Assembly (NCBI GenBank): GCA_030698405.1
Contig: JAUYMU010000056.1
Location: 1-64,000 of the forward strand
Source: Bacteroidota bacterium
GTDB lineage: Bacteria; Bacteroidota; Bacteroidia; Bacteroidales; Prolixibacteraceae
Length of the DNA: 64,000 nt
Direction: 5' to 3'
Below, piece after piece: positions 1 to 8,672 of this stretch. A program made the position numbers and the translations under genes. Within the stretch, counting starts at the first letter, position 1. Each line of letters starts with the position of its first letter. A model generated the notes under the pieces. It worked only from the letters and a program-made list of their open reading frames with translations. It was not told where the DNA came from and ran no database searches.

Positions 1-1022
1 TCGTACACCGGCAAATCGTGCTGCATGTAATATTCCTTGAAATCGTTTATCAGGCTCACTGTTTTGTCGAAAGTTGCGCGGTCTTTTGCCCGTGCCATCA
101 GCAATGTTTCGGCGCCAAACATTTCAGGAACTTCGGTCAGAACAGTTGTTCCGCCCTGTGCAATTAAAAAATCGGAGAATGCGCCCACCAGCGGATTGGC
201 TGTAATTCCTGAAAAACCATCCGATCCGCCACATTTCAACCCAACTTTCAGTTCAGAAAGCGGAATGGCTTCGCGGCGATCGTTTTTCATCTGCGCATAA
301 ATTTCTTTCAGGATTTCAACTCCGGCTTCAACTTCATCGTCCACTTCCTGAGCCACCAGAAATTTAATCCGTTCAGGATCATAATCGCCGATTACTCTCT
401 TCAGTTGCGAAATCTGATTGTTTTCGCAGCCCAATCCCAATACCAAAACGCCACCGGCATTCGGGTGATTGATGATATCCGCCAATGCTTTTTGGGTATT
501 CAAATGGTCGTCGCCCAACTGCGAACAACCGTAATTGTGCTTGAAAACCTCAATTGCATCAATGTTTTCAGGATTTACTTCTTTCTGAAAAAGATTGATG
601 ATTTGCTGTGCCTGACCGTTTACACATCCTACCGTTGGAACCACCCATATTTCGTTCCGTATTCCTGAATTTCCGTTGCTGCGGCGGTATCCGTCGAAAA
701 TTAAAGTGCGTTTAGAATACCTGATTTCATTCAGCTTCTGGTTAAACGAATAGGTAATTGTTCCGGAAAGATTGGTTTTCAGGTTGTGTGCATGGACGTG
801 CGCCCCGATTTTAATTTCTTCGATCGCATGACCAATTGGTGCGCCATATTTTATGACATCGTTCCCCTTTTCGATATTTTCGAGTGCGACTTTATGCCCA
901 ACCGGAATTTCTTCCAGAAGAATAATTTTGTGTCCGTCAATTACTACAGTTTCGCCTTTGAGGCCTGTTTCCAAACACACCGCCACATTGTCGGTCGGAT
1001 TGATTGTTATGAATTTTGACAT
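1..1022 (-). CDS. uxaA: Altronate dehydratase (UxaA), 3' end outside the window
   Basis: Dehydrates D-altronate to 2-keto-3-deoxygluconate in the cytoplasmic hexuronate pathway. The reverse-strand reading starts with MSKFITINPTDNVAV and shows the small N-terminal SAF-like domain (about residues 1-100), followed by the large catalytic domain with GCVNGQAQQ, KHNYGCSQLG, LGCENN and LKCGGSDG blocks, whose cysteines fit Fe-binding sites of this family. About 340 codons are present; the stop lies beyond base 1. It follows uxaB in the same direction, so the two probably act in one pathway. The ATG at 1022 is the first in-frame methionine before the conserved N-terminus. Identification is strong. Confidence 0.93.
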   Translation of the reverse strand, partial: MSKFITINPTDNVAVCLETGLKGETVVIDGHKIILLEEIPVGHKVALENIEKGNDVIKYGAPIGHAIEEIKIGAHVHAHNLKTNLSGTITYSFNQKLNEIRYSKRTLIFDGYRRSNGNSGIRNEIWVVPTVGCVNGQAQQIINLFQKEVNPENIDAIEVFKHNYGCSQLGDDHLNTQKALADIINHPNAGGVLVLGLGCENNQISQLKRVIGDYDPERIKFLVAQEVDDEVEAGVEILKEIYAQMKNDRREAIPLSELKVGLKCGGSDGFSGITANPLVGAFSDFLIAQGGTTVLTEVPEMFGAETLLMARAKDRATFDKTVSLINDFKEYYMQHDLPVY

Positions 1023-1250
1023 TTTGCCAGATTAATGTTTTTGCTTCTCTCAAAGTTCTCTTTGCGGCGCATACGATGCATTTTTCCAATTTTCATTTCC
1101 AGATGCGCCTTGTTTTCCCGTTTTCATTCATTCACGGGTTCCGCTTCGCTTTACCCGTGGTTATTGAAATTCAACACTTTCAGTGTTTTGGGATATGACT
1201 TGTTTCTTCTTTCTTTCTCTCCCCTTGTGGGGGAGTTGGAGGGGGCTTTT
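1023..1250. repeat. uxaB-uxaA spacer with hairpin and dispersed-repeat-like sequence
   Basis: No gene is seen in these 228 bases. Bases 1133-1139 and 1153-1159 form a 7-base-pair hairpin (CACGGGT/ACCCGTG), and 1219-1246 is a G-rich stretch of the kind scattered between genes elsewhere in this window (4368-4449, 27027-27190). The hairpin could attenuate or process the uxaB-uxaA transcript, but that is inference. Confidence 0.5.
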
Positions 1251-2729
1251 TTACCCGATTTTCATCAGCGGGTTATTTTCGCTCAACACGGCTTTTACCG
1301 CTTTTTTCATTCCAACCTGTTCAATCAGAAATAAATAGCAGGTTACTGAAATGGTGAGGTTGGGAACTTTATTCAAATCCTGTTTCCATACTTTTTCAAG
1401 TTTCAGCACTTTTTCAACCAGTTTCTGAACTGAAACAGGGCGTCCGTCACATTCAGCCCATGCTTCTTTGTAAAAATCCAGAATCCACTGATCGTCCTGT
1501 ACTTTGTAGGTTTGACCGTTGGTCTCTCCTTTGAAATAGGCGATCATTGCTGCCAGCGAAAATACAAGTTTTTGCGGGAGCATCTGATTTGCTTCGTAAT
1601 AATTCAGCAGCGTCGGCAGGTTGCGCGTTTCCCATTTCGACATGGCATTCAGCGCAATACTTTGCCACAGGTGACGAATATACGGATTGCGAAAACGTTC
1701 CAGAATTTTATTGGCAAACGACTGAAGTTCTTTTTCAGTTCCTTCGAGTGCAGGTAAAACTTCGTCGTACACCAGTTCTTTCATGAAATTTCCGACTTCG
1801 AGGTTCTCAAATCCTTCACGCACAGTTTCCAGTCCGCTGAGGTACGACACTGCATAGCTTCCGGTATGACAGCCGTTCAATACTGCAACTTTTTGTTCGC
1901 GGTATCGGGTCATATCTTTTACGAATTTCACATCCAGACCGGCTTTCTCAGCAGGGAATTCTTTCTTTACCCATTCAGGAGCTTCAATTACCCAAAAGTG
2001 GAAATATTCGCCAACCACCACCAGATTGTCTTCGAAACCCAGTTCCTGCTGAATTTGTAAGATTTCATTTTTTGGGAAACCTGGCACAATGCGGTCAACA
2101 AGTGTGTTGCAAAAAGCACACGATTGGTTCACCCAATTGGCGAAATCGTCGCCAAGGTTCCAGTTTTTGGTGTGTTGCAAAACGTATTTTTTCAGTATAT
2201 CGCCATTTCTGTCAATCAGCTCACAGGCGAAAAATATCAATCCTTTGTCGGCAGCGCCGTTAAAATTTTGGTATCGGTTATAAAGCAATGAAGCAACTTT
2301 TCCCGGAAATGATTTTTGTGGCTGCATTTCCAGTGTATCCGTTTCATCCATGGCTATTCCGGCTTCAGTGGTATTAGAAAACACAAATCGAAGGTCAGGA
2401 TTCAGGTACGATTGTTCGTATTTTTCGAATTCTGAATAAGGGTTTATGCCAACGTTGATACAGTCAATCAGCGAAAATTCCTTTACCGGCTGACCGTTTT
2501 TGATTCCTTTCAGATAAACGTGATACAATCCGTCCTGATCGTTCAACATACCGGCCATTCCGCCGGGTAGTGGCTGAACCACATCAATTCCGGTGTTAAA
2601 TCCGATTTCCTTGTTCATTTTGTCCACAATCCAATCGGTAAAAGCGCGTAAAAAATTTCCTTCGCCAAATTGAAGGATTCGGGTTGGGTAAACTTTTGTT
2701 TGGGTGGCTGTTTTGCGATTAAGTTCCAT
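1251..2729 (-). CDS. uxaB: Tagaturonate reductase / altronate oxidoreductase (UxaB)
   Basis: NAD-dependent mannitol-dehydrogenase-family enzyme that reduces D-tagaturonate to D-altronate, the substrate of UxaA. The 492-residue protein has a nucleotide-binding N-terminal half beginning near ILQFGEGNFLRAF (residues 19-31) and the C-terminal catalytic domain with the KVAVLNGCHTGSY motif (about residues 283-295), typical of the polyol dehydrogenase family. Length matches UxaB. The start is fixed by MELNRKTATQTKV just downstream of a promoter and two palindromic operators (2753-2816). It reads toward uxaA, 228 bases away, making a two-gene hexuronate unit; other uxa/uxu genes may lie left of the window. 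Confidence 0.93.
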   Translation of the reverse strand: MELNRKTATQTKVYPTRILQFGEGNFLRAFTDWIVDKMNKEIGFNTGIDVVQPLPGGMAGMLNDQDGLYHVYLKGIKNGQPVKEFSLIDCINVGINPYSEFEKYEQSYLNPDLRFVFSNTTEAGIAMDETDTLEMQPQKSFPGKVASLLYNRYQNFNGAADKGLIFFACELIDRNGDILKKYVLQHTKNWNLGDDFANWVNQSCAFCNTLVDRIVPGFPKNEILQIQQELGFEDNLVVVGEYFHFWVIEAPEWVKKEFPAEKAGLDVKFVKDMTRYREQKVAVLNGCHTGSYAVSYLSGLETVREGFENLEVGNFMKELVYDEVLPALEGTEKELQSFANKILERFRNPYIRHLWQSIALNAMSKWETRNLPTLLNYYEANQMLPQKLVFSLAAMIAYFKGETNGQTYKVQDDQWILDFYKEAWAECDGRPVSVQKLVEKVLKLEKVWKQDLNKVPNLTISVTCYLFLIEQVGMKKAVKAVLSENNPLMKIG

Positions 2730-2752
2730 TTTTATTTTGTTTTTATTGTTAG

Positions 2753-2799
2753 CCGTGTTCGTACACGGAATTTATTCAAAAAAAACGTGTTCGCACACG
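2753..2799 (-). promoter_or_regulatory. Twin palindromic operators upstream of uxaB
   Basis: Two near-identical palindromes, CCGTGTTCGTACACGG (2753-2768) and CGTGTTCGCACACG (2786-2799), are spaced 32 bases apart (about three helical turns) between the uxaB promoter and its ATG. Arms CGTGT/ACACG around a 4-base centre resemble LacI-type sites. They probably bind a hexuronate-responsive repressor as a roadblock; the regulator is not encoded in the window. Confidence 0.65.
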
Positions 2800-2808
2800 G
2801 AATGGGGG

Positions 2809-2816
2809 CAAAGGTA
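2809..2816 (-). promoter_or_regulatory. Probable -7 element of the uxaB promoter
   Basis: On the minus strand this reads TACCTTTG, matching the Bacteroidota -7 consensus TAnnTTTG. No good -33 TTTG is found at 19 bases, so the promoter is weak or activator-dependent. Transcription would start just before the two operators. Confidence 0.5.
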
Positions 2817-2993
2817 TATTTTTATTTTGTCGGCATTTATATAATTCTTACGACTTGCTATTTAAGTGACTGAAAATGAGTGTTTATGTATTTCAGTATT
2901 AATAATTATTTAATAAATGTCTCCTATTAATACTTCTTTGGGAGTAATAGTTTCTATTTTTAGGCTTTAGATCACTTATCAATCGTTAAAGTC

Positions 2994-3551
2994 ATGGTTC
3001 AGAAACAAATCTATATTATCACCGGAGGTCCCGGATTTGGCAAAACCGAATTGATAAGTGAACTAAAAAGATCGGGCTATTTGTGTTCAGACGAATTTGC
3101 CCGTGAATTAATTGAGCATCAGAAGAAAATTGGTGGTGATTTGTTGCCCTGGAAAAATCCAAAACTTTTTCAGGAAGAAATATTAAGGTTGAGAACGAAT
3201 TTTTATGATTCGGTTCCTGATCAGACAATTGCATTTGCCGACCGTGGAATTCCAGACCAATTGGCTTTCGCACGGTACAAAGGATTTGGAACGCCTGAAA
3301 TATTAAAACTGAGCGCCGAAAAATATCGCTATGCACCGCAGGTTTTCGTTACTCCGCCATGGCGCGAAATTTTTGTCAACGATTCCATTCGTACTGAAAA
3401 ATTTGAGGAGGCATTGCTCATTCATCAGGCCGTTTTGGAAACCTATTCCGGCTTGAATTATCAGATTATTGAATTACCTTTATTTTCGGTTACCGAACGT
3501 GTAACTTTTATGCTTAAAACCATTAAAAATCTATTGTATCATGAACATTAA
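2994..3551 (+). CDS. AAA_28-type P-loop ATPase/kinase-like protein
   Basis: A 185-residue protein with a Walker A loop GGPGFGKT (residues 11-18), a DRG/IPDQ block near residues 83-89 and a C-terminal EKRYAPQVF-like region, as in the small NadR-like AAA_28 ATPases. The family is poorly characterised; a small-molecule or nucleotide kinase activity is possible but not shown. No signal peptide or membrane segment. It overlaps the following SGNH hydrolase gene by 11 bases, so the two are probably translated together. It is divergent from uxaB. The function of the pair is not known to me. Confidence 0.8.
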   Translation: MVQKQIYIITGGPGFGKTELISELKRSGYLCSDEFARELIEHQKKIGGDLLPWKNPKLFQEEILRLRTNFYDSVPDQTIAFADRGIPDQLAFARYKGFGTPEILKLSAEKYRYAPQVFVTPPWREIFVNDSIRTEKFEEALLIHQAVLETYSGLNYQIIELPLFSVTERVTFMLKTIKNLLYHEH

Positions 3552-4305
3552 CCGTCGCAATTTTCTTTGGAGTGCCGCTTCCGGAACTGTTGGATTGGCA
3601 GCTATTCCCGCAGTACTTTCAGCATCAATGCCCTCTGCCCCCAAAAAATCAAAAGGTCTTTTATCTTCACTGAACAAAGGTGATGTGATTCTTTTTCAGG
3701 GAGATTCTATTACTGATGCAGGACGTGAAAAGGAGAAACAACTGGCCAATTCACCTGGGTCATTTGGCTCCGGATATGCGTTTTTGGCTGCTTCAGGAAT
3801 TTTAAATGAACATGCTTCAAAAGAACTGAAAATTTACAATCGGGGCATCAGTGGCAACAAGGTTTTTCAGCTGGCCGATCGCTGGCAGAAGGATTGTTTT
3901 GATTTGCGCCCGAATTTGTTGAGTATCCTGATTGGTGTAAACGATATCTGGCACAAGCTGAATGGCAAATACAACGGAACTGTTGAAACCTACGAAACCG
4001 ATTTGCGGCAGCTTTTAACGGTGACCAAAAAGATGCTACCGGATGTTAAATTAGTTATATGTGAGCCTTTTGCCGTATTGGGCTGTTCTGCGGTTGACGA
4101 AAAGTGGTTCCCTGAATTCAATGATTACCGTAATTCAGCAAAAAAACTGGCCACTGAATTCAATGCTGTCTTTATTCCTTATCATACGATTTTCGAGGAA
4201 GCTAAAAAACACGCACCCGCTACCTACTGGACAGCCGATGGTGTACATCCTTCGATGGCCGGAGCTGCATTAATGGCCGAAGCATGGAAAAAAGCTGTGA
4301 GTTAA
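3541..4305 (+). CDS. Secreted SGNH/GDSL-family hydrolase
   Basis: A 254-residue esterase-like protein. The N-terminus MNINRRNFLWSAAS has a twin-arginine-like signal and hydrophobic stretch (about residues 1-30), so export is expected. SGNH blocks are visible: GDSIT with Ser56 (block I), an NRGISGNKV segment with the block II glycine, GVND (block III) and DGVHPS with the catalytic Asp/His (block V). Length is normal for rhamnogalacturonan-acetylesterase-like GDSL enzymes, and nearby uronate genes make a carbohydrate-deacetylation role plausible, but the substrate is unproven. The ATG overlaps the end of the ATPase gene. Confidence 0.88.
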   Translation: MNINRRNFLWSAASGTVGLAAIPAVLSASMPSAPKKSKGLLSSLNKGDVILFQGDSITDAGREKEKQLANSPGSFGSGYAFLAASGILNEHASKELKIYNRGISGNKVFQLADRWQKDCFDLRPNLLSILIGVNDIWHKLNGKYNGTVETYETDLRQLLTVTKKMLPDVKLVICEPFAVLGCSAVDEKWFPEFNDYRNSAKKLATEFNAVFIPYHTIFEEAKKHAPATYWTADGVHPSMAGAALMAEAWKKAVS

Positions 4306-4367
4306 TTTTTTTTGGCTCTACGTTGTTTTGTGAGGGTGAGTACAAAAATTAAAGTGTAATTTCTCAA

Positions 4368-4449
4368 CTCACCCCGTCGCATCTGCGATGCTCTCCCCTC
4401 TCTTTTTTAAAGGGAGGGGGAAGCCCGGCTTGCTGGGCTCGGGGGTGAG
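4368..4449. repeat. Imperfect inverted repeat, dispersed intergenic type
   Basis: The outer arms CTCACCCC and GGGGTGAG enclose a C-rich then G-rich sequence with further internal pairing (CTCCCC.../GGGAGGGG, AGCCCGGC/GCTGGGCT). It lies between the SGNH and VOC genes and resembles G/C-skewed repeats common between genes in this phylum. No function is evident. Confidence 0.6.
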
Positions 4450-4492
4450 TACATATTGTGAACATACATTCTTATTAATAAAATATACGATC

Positions 4493-5017
4493 ATGAAGAA
4501 ACTTTTTAAATCAATTATTTTACTGGCTGTTCTGCTGGTAGTTATTCCTTCTTTTGCAGTTCAGCCACCCGATGATTTTGCAAAATCGGCCATTTCTATA
4601 GGCGTAGTTGTTGAAGACCTCGACAAAGCACTCGATTTTTACCTGAATGTAATCGGGATGGTGAAAACCGGCGAATTTAGCGTGGATGCCGACAAAGCCA
4701 GGGAATTGGGACTGAGCAATGGCAACAGCTTTGATGTAAAAGTGCTGAAACTTGAAAACAGCGAAAATGCTCCGGAATGGAAGTTGATGTCGTTTGGAAA
4801 AAAAGCGACCCATTCCAAACAAACTTATGTGCCTGATGATACAGGGATGCAGTACATCACAATCTTTGTCAAATCGATGAAACCCATTTTGGAACGTATC
4901 AAAAAGCACGATGTGAAAATGCTTGGAAAAACACCTGCCATGCTCGACGAAACACGTCAGTTTGTACTGGTGCAGGATCCTGATGGTACTTTTATTGAAC
5001 TGATCGGGCCGAAATAA
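4493..5017 (+). CDS. VOC (glyoxalase/bleomycin resistance) superfamily protein, exported
   Basis: A 174-residue protein: a signal peptide (MKKLFKSIILLAVLLVVIPSFA, residues 1-22) followed by one vicinal-oxygen-chelate domain. Visible family features are the beta-alpha-beta start ISIGVVVEDLDKALDFY with LNVIGM, and the C-terminal QDPDGTFIELIGP strand with a metal-ligand-like Glu. VOC proteins bind a divalent metal through two such modules, so it probably dimerises. An upstream in-frame ATG at 4388 lies inside the repeat and would mask the signal peptide, so 4493 is preferred. Substrate unknown. Confidence 0.85.
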   Translation: MKKLFKSIILLAVLLVVIPSFAVQPPDDFAKSAISIGVVVEDLDKALDFYLNVIGMVKTGEFSVDADKARELGLSNGNSFDVKVLKLENSENAPEWKLMSFGKKATHSKQTYVPDDTGMQYITIFVKSMKPILERIKKHDVKMLGKTPAMLDETRQFVLVQDPDGTFIELIGPK

Positions 5018-5153
5018 GAAAATCTTCAGTGATCAATCTCAGTTGACAGTTACCGCCCGAAAGCGGTGGAATGATGGATAAAAGTTCACGTTCTGCCGCT
5101 TTCGTGGCTTATCAAAAAAAACGCTTCGCTTGATGAATTAACACAAAACTATA

Positions 5154-5706
5154 ATGCAAACAATTTTAGGATCAGGAGGCGCTATAGGAACCGATTTAGC
5201 CAAAGCCCTCACACAGTTTACAAACGATATCAAATTGGTGAGCAGAAATCCGAAAAAAGCAAAATAGTTTATTAATGAACCTTGTATATGACAACCTGGC
5301 AAAAGGCAAAACTGCCCAATGGTTTGGCAATGCCGATGTTGTTCATACCATGGGTTACACGCCCGATTTGGCCAAAGCTACAGCCATACTCGGCAATACA
5401 ACCGACGCGTATAACCAAATCTGGAATTTACCGGTTGACATGAACTCACTTACCGGCCGGGAATGGGTGAGATTATTTGCCAGTGAAATGAACGCCTCTG
5501 ACAAGGTAAAAGTATTGCCAATTTGGAGTCTCAGGCCATTGGGAGTATTCGTGCCTATTTTAAAAGAGATGGCGGAAATGATGTACCAGTTTGACCGACC
5601 GTACAATTTCGATTCTTCCAAATTTATAAACAGGTTTAAGTTTATACCAACCACCAACAAAGAAGCGGTCAGGCAAACGATTGAAATGATGAATGCTTTG
5701 AAATAA
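5154..5706 (+). pseudogene. NAD-dependent epimerase/dehydratase-family remnant (internal deletion)
   Basis: The 5' part (5154-5267, 37 codons) begins MQTILGSGGAIG, a Rossmann glycine motif, continues to VSRNPKKAK and stops. The 3' part (5275-5706, 143 codons, different frame) begins with the family segment VYDNLAKGK and runs to the normal C-terminus. The central part, including the usual YxxxK-type active-site region, is absent: about 180 codons remain of a family of roughly 300. This is an old gene that lost its centre. The 3' fragment could still be translated from its own ATG but cannot bind NAD. Calling it an atypical SDR epimerase rests on my recognition of the two halves. Confidence 0.75.
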
Positions 5707-5759
5707 TTTTTTTGTAGTTTTCAATCCATAAAACCACATCAACCTTTAACCTTTTTTTT

Positions 5760-6268
5760 ATGGAATTACAAATCATCCAAAACAAAATTTACGAGATTCG
5801 CGGAATGAGGGTAATGCTCGATTTCGATTTGGCAGAAATGTATGAAACCGAAACCAAGCGTCTAAAAGAGGCCGTTAGACGCAATCTTAATCGTTTTCCT
5901 TCCGATTTTATGTTCGAATTGAACGGAGAAGAATATAGTTTTCTAAGGACACAATTTGCGACCTTAGAACAACCAGGCAGAGGAAATTTAGTAAGTATCT
6001 GCCATTTGCATTTACCGAACAAGGAGTTGCAATGCTTGCAAGCATACTGAATAGTCCGAAAGCCATCGAAATTAATATTTCTATTGTGCGTGCTTTTATA
6101 GCATTAAGACAATACGCCCTTGGTTATGCCGAACTTAACCAAAAGCTGGAAAGTTTTATGATCGAAACCAACATGCAATTTAACGACATTTACCAGGCGC
6201 TTACCGAGTTGGCCAGCGCTAAAGCAATTGAAAAACCTAAAAATCACATAGGATTCCTAAGGATTTAA
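5760..6268 (+). pseudogene. ORF6N domain protein, frameshifted
   Basis: Codons from 5760 encode the ORF6N N-terminus (MELQIIQNKIYEIRGMRVMLDFDLAEMY; residues 1-28) with the RFPSDFMF motif. Near 5983-5990 the frame changes: the expected FSKYLPFAFTEQGVAMLAS continues in the next frame, and the rest (6032-6268) matches the family's C-terminal half with ISIVRAFIALR and a coiled-coil-like LNQKLESF. One base appears lost after GGCAGAGGA. ORF6N proteins are phage-antirepressor-like DNA-binding proteins that are common in Bacteroidota islands. A sequencing error is possible, but neighbouring genes are also decayed. Confidence 0.8.
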
Positions 6269-6666
6269 AATATTTGAAGCGAACATGCCGCAGAAATAAT
6301 TTCATTGGAGACGGCACAAAAATAGAACGAAAATATATTTTGAGGTGGACACTTTCATGTTGGAAAGAATCGAAAAAATAAATTTCTCGAATGGAATTTT
6401 GATTTTGCCCGGATAAACAAATCAACGAAAAGGCCAACTCTTGCGGTCATATTCTTAACTCGGACGGCTATTATTCTTAACTCGGACGCCTTTGTTTTCT
6501 ACTCATGCAGCATATCTTTAACCGGAGGGGGTGTTTTTAGGAAAGGGTGGGGATTCTTTATCGCTCGAATTGGGATCAGTGTTTTAAAAAGGATTATCAC
6601 ACATCTCAGAAATATTTTGATGAAGAAATGTCGAAAAATGCCACTTGTACGATATTATAAGTTAGT
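6269..6666. other. Gene-free stretch with short direct repeat
   Basis: About 400 bases without a supportable gene. A 16-base direct repeat, ATTCTTAACTCGGACG, occurs at 6451-6466 and 6473-6488. In-frame stops reach 6660, just before the HNH gene. It is probably decayed sequence at the left edge of the accessory cassette. Confidence 0.4.
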
Positions 6667-7803
6667 TTGGAAGGGATCAGGGAAGTGAATCGAAATATTG
6701 TATATTACGGTCTGAAAAGTGGCTTAACCACAAAGCAACTATTAATTATGATGCAACTCCCTGGTAAAAATGGTTTACCTGTCAATCTATTGGCAGCATG
6801 CTTTAATAATACCTCTGCTACCTATAAATTTTACTGGTTTCTTTCTATCATTCAGTCAATAGAATCCGGAGAAACACGAATTTTTAAGAGGGACCTATTT
6901 GCAAGAATGATTTCCAATGCCTGGTATACTGTTCATTATTTTCATGTTTCATTTGGACAACAAGACAAACTACAAAGATCAATTGAAGTTATTAAGGATT
7001 TTGAATCTTTGATGATAGATGATGATAAAGAGAAGGTTTTTCAAACTCTCATAAAAACAAAGAACAGAGATACCCTAAGCCAACTGCAATATTTTAACAA
7101 TCAAGTACCTCATTGGTTTTTAAGTCCTTGGTTTTCGCAAATGAACAAAATGGAAATTTACAAATCATCAAAAGACCAGACGAATAAAAGTTTGTATGCT
7201 TTGTTTGATAAAGAAATTGAAATCAATCCTGAATGGAAAAATTATCTCGCTGAAAATGCAAGAGTACTGAAAGATTTTTGTTACTGGAATCTTGTTATGT
7301 TTCTGCAATCAAAGAATCCAAATGTACCTGACATTCCAAACAAGTTGATTAAACCTGCAATTAGAAATAACCTAAATAAACAACGAACACAATTTTGGGA
7401 TATAGTATTAAATGAACTTGGATCAATAAAATGCATTTACACAGGGGTGAAACTCACAACTGGGAACTATGCCGTCGAACATTTCATTCCTTACAATTTT
7501 GTTTCACATGATTTGATTTGGAATTTAATTCCTGCCGACAAATCATTCAACAGTTCAAAAAGTGATAAACTTCCACCGCTTGAAACATATTTTAATCAGT
7601 TTTACTATCTTCAGAAAACAGCCATTGAAATTGTAAGAGAAAAATCCCCTAAGAACAAGTTTCTTGAAGATTATTTGACGATTTTCTCTAATTTAGACGA
7701 AGTAGGTAGTTTGCCTGAACATTTCACCAAAGAAAAATTCAGAGAAAGAATTCAACCACTAATTACTATTGCCTCAAATAATGGTTTCGAATTTTTAAAA
7801 TGA
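6667..7803 (+). CDS. HNH endonuclease-domain protein
   Basis: About 378 residues, cytoplasmic. Residues 1-250 form a mostly helical region with an LLAACFNNTSATYKFYWFL segment (41-59) that I associate with a group of HNH proteins in Bacteroidota. The C-terminal part has an HNH core: Cys256 with Thr259, EHFIP with His272, WNLIP with Asn286 and the NSSKSDKLP lysine loop (295-303). The usual second zinc CxxC is absent, so it is a His-Asn type without zinc ribbons. The frame opens after a stop at 6658; TTG 6667 is the first start-like codon, and downstream ATGs would cut conserved sequence, so the start is uncertain. The gene overlaps the methyltransferase-HIT gene by 4 bases (ATGA), implying coupled translation. 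It likely cleaves nucleic acid as the effector of the cassette (inference). Confidence 0.8.
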   Translation: MEGIREVNRNIVYYGLKSGLTTKQLLIMMQLPGKNGLPVNLLAACFNNTSATYKFYWFLSIIQSIESGETRIFKRDLFARMISNAWYTVHYFHVSFGQQDKLQRSIEVIKDFESLMIDDDKEKVFQTLIKTKNRDTLSQLQYFNNQVPHWFLSPWFSQMNKMEIYKSSKDQTNKSLYALFDKEIEINPEWKNYLAENARVLKDFCYWNLVMFLQSKNPNVPDIPNKLIKPAIRNNLNKQRTQFWDIVLNELGSIKCIYTGVKLTTGNYAVEHFIPYNFVSHDLIWNLIPADKSFNSSKSDKLPPLETYFNQFYYLQKTAIEIVREKSPKNKFLEDYLTIFSNLDEVGSLPEHFTKEKFRERIQPLITIASNNGFEFLK

Positions 7804-8672
7804 AAAAACACAACCAATATAGCCACCTTACAGCTAAAGAAAGAGAAACGATTTCCTTTCCGGCGAAGCTTTTGTTAAGCAAAAGGTTAATGACAGGTGA
7901 TGTTTTGGATTTTGGTTGTGGATTTGGAAAAGATGTTGAATTATTGAAATCCAGAGGAATAAACATTGAAGGATATGATAAACATTATTTCCCGAGTTAT
8001 CCTACAAAAAAGTTTGACACCATTATTTGCTTTTATGTCTTAAATGTTTTAATGCAGGAAGAACAAACAGAAGTGCTGGTAGAAATTTCTCAGTTGCTCA
8101 AACCATCTGGTAAAGCCTATTTTGCTGTCAGAAGAGATGTCCAATATGAAGGGTTTAGAAATCACAAAATTTATCAGAAGCCAACTTATCAATGTAATGT
8201 AAAGTTGGATTACAAATCAATTTTCGAGAATGAGAGTTGCGAAATTTATGAATACAAACACTATAACCAACAAATCAGAAAAGAAAATATTGATTGTCCT
8301 TTCTGCAATCCCGATTCCGAAAGAGAATTGATTTTAGAATCAGCAACTGCTTATGCAATATATGACAAGTTCCCTGTTAGTAATGGGCATACTTTGATCA
8401 TTCCCAAAAAACATTGTGCTGATTATTTTAAACTCACTTTCAAAGAACAATCAGCTTGCTGGTTTATTCTGAACAAAGCAAAAGAGATTCTAATGGCGAA
8501 TTTTAATCCTGATGGATTCAATATTGGAATCAATATCAATGAGCCAGCCGGACAAACAGTTCCACATGTACATATACATTTGATACCGCGTTATATAGGT
8601 GATGTGATAAATCCAAGAGGAGGAATACGGAATGTTATTCCGGGGAAAGGATACTACAAGACTAGTGATTAA
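7800..8672 (+). CDS. Fused SAM-dependent methyltransferase and HIT-family protein
   Basis: 290 residues with two domains. Residues 30-140 are a class I methyltransferase: motif I VLDFGCGFGKD (about 35-45), acidic strand-2 end EGYDKH, and the LKPSGKAYFAV strand. Residues 175-290 are a HIT domain with CPFC at the start, NGHTLIIPK, and the active-site triad GQTVPHVHIHLIPR (HxHxH). HIT enzymes hydrolyse AMP from adenylated compounds, including adenylylsulfate and adenylated nucleic-acid ends. Fusion to a methyltransferase beside a PP-loop enzyme suggests a role in processing an adenylated intermediate; that is inference. Translation is coupled to the HNH gene. The last 4 bases overlap the convergent PP-loop gene. 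Confidence 0.87.
   Translation: MKKHNQYSHLTAKERETISFPAKLLLSKRLMTGDVLDFGCGFGKDVELLKSRGINIEGYDKHYFPSYPTKKFDTIICFYVLNVLMQEEQTEVLVEISQLLKPSGKAYFAVRRDVQYEGFRNHKIYQKPTYQCNVKLDYKSIFENESCEIYEYKHYNQQIRKENIDCPFCNPDSERELILESATAYAIYDKFPVSNGHTLIIPKKHCADYFKLTFKEQSACWFILNKAKEILMANFNPDGFNIGININEPAGQTVPHVHIHLIPRYIGDVINPRGGIRNVIPGKGYYKTSD

Noticed and set aside
4388-4492. Upstream start for the VOC protein
   Set aside because: It would put 35 residues encoded by an intergenic repeat before a clear signal peptide.
5980-5995. Programmed frameshift in the ORF6N gene
   Set aside because: No slippery heptamer is evident at the break, and neighbouring genes are decayed, so a simple base loss (or sequencing error) is more likely.
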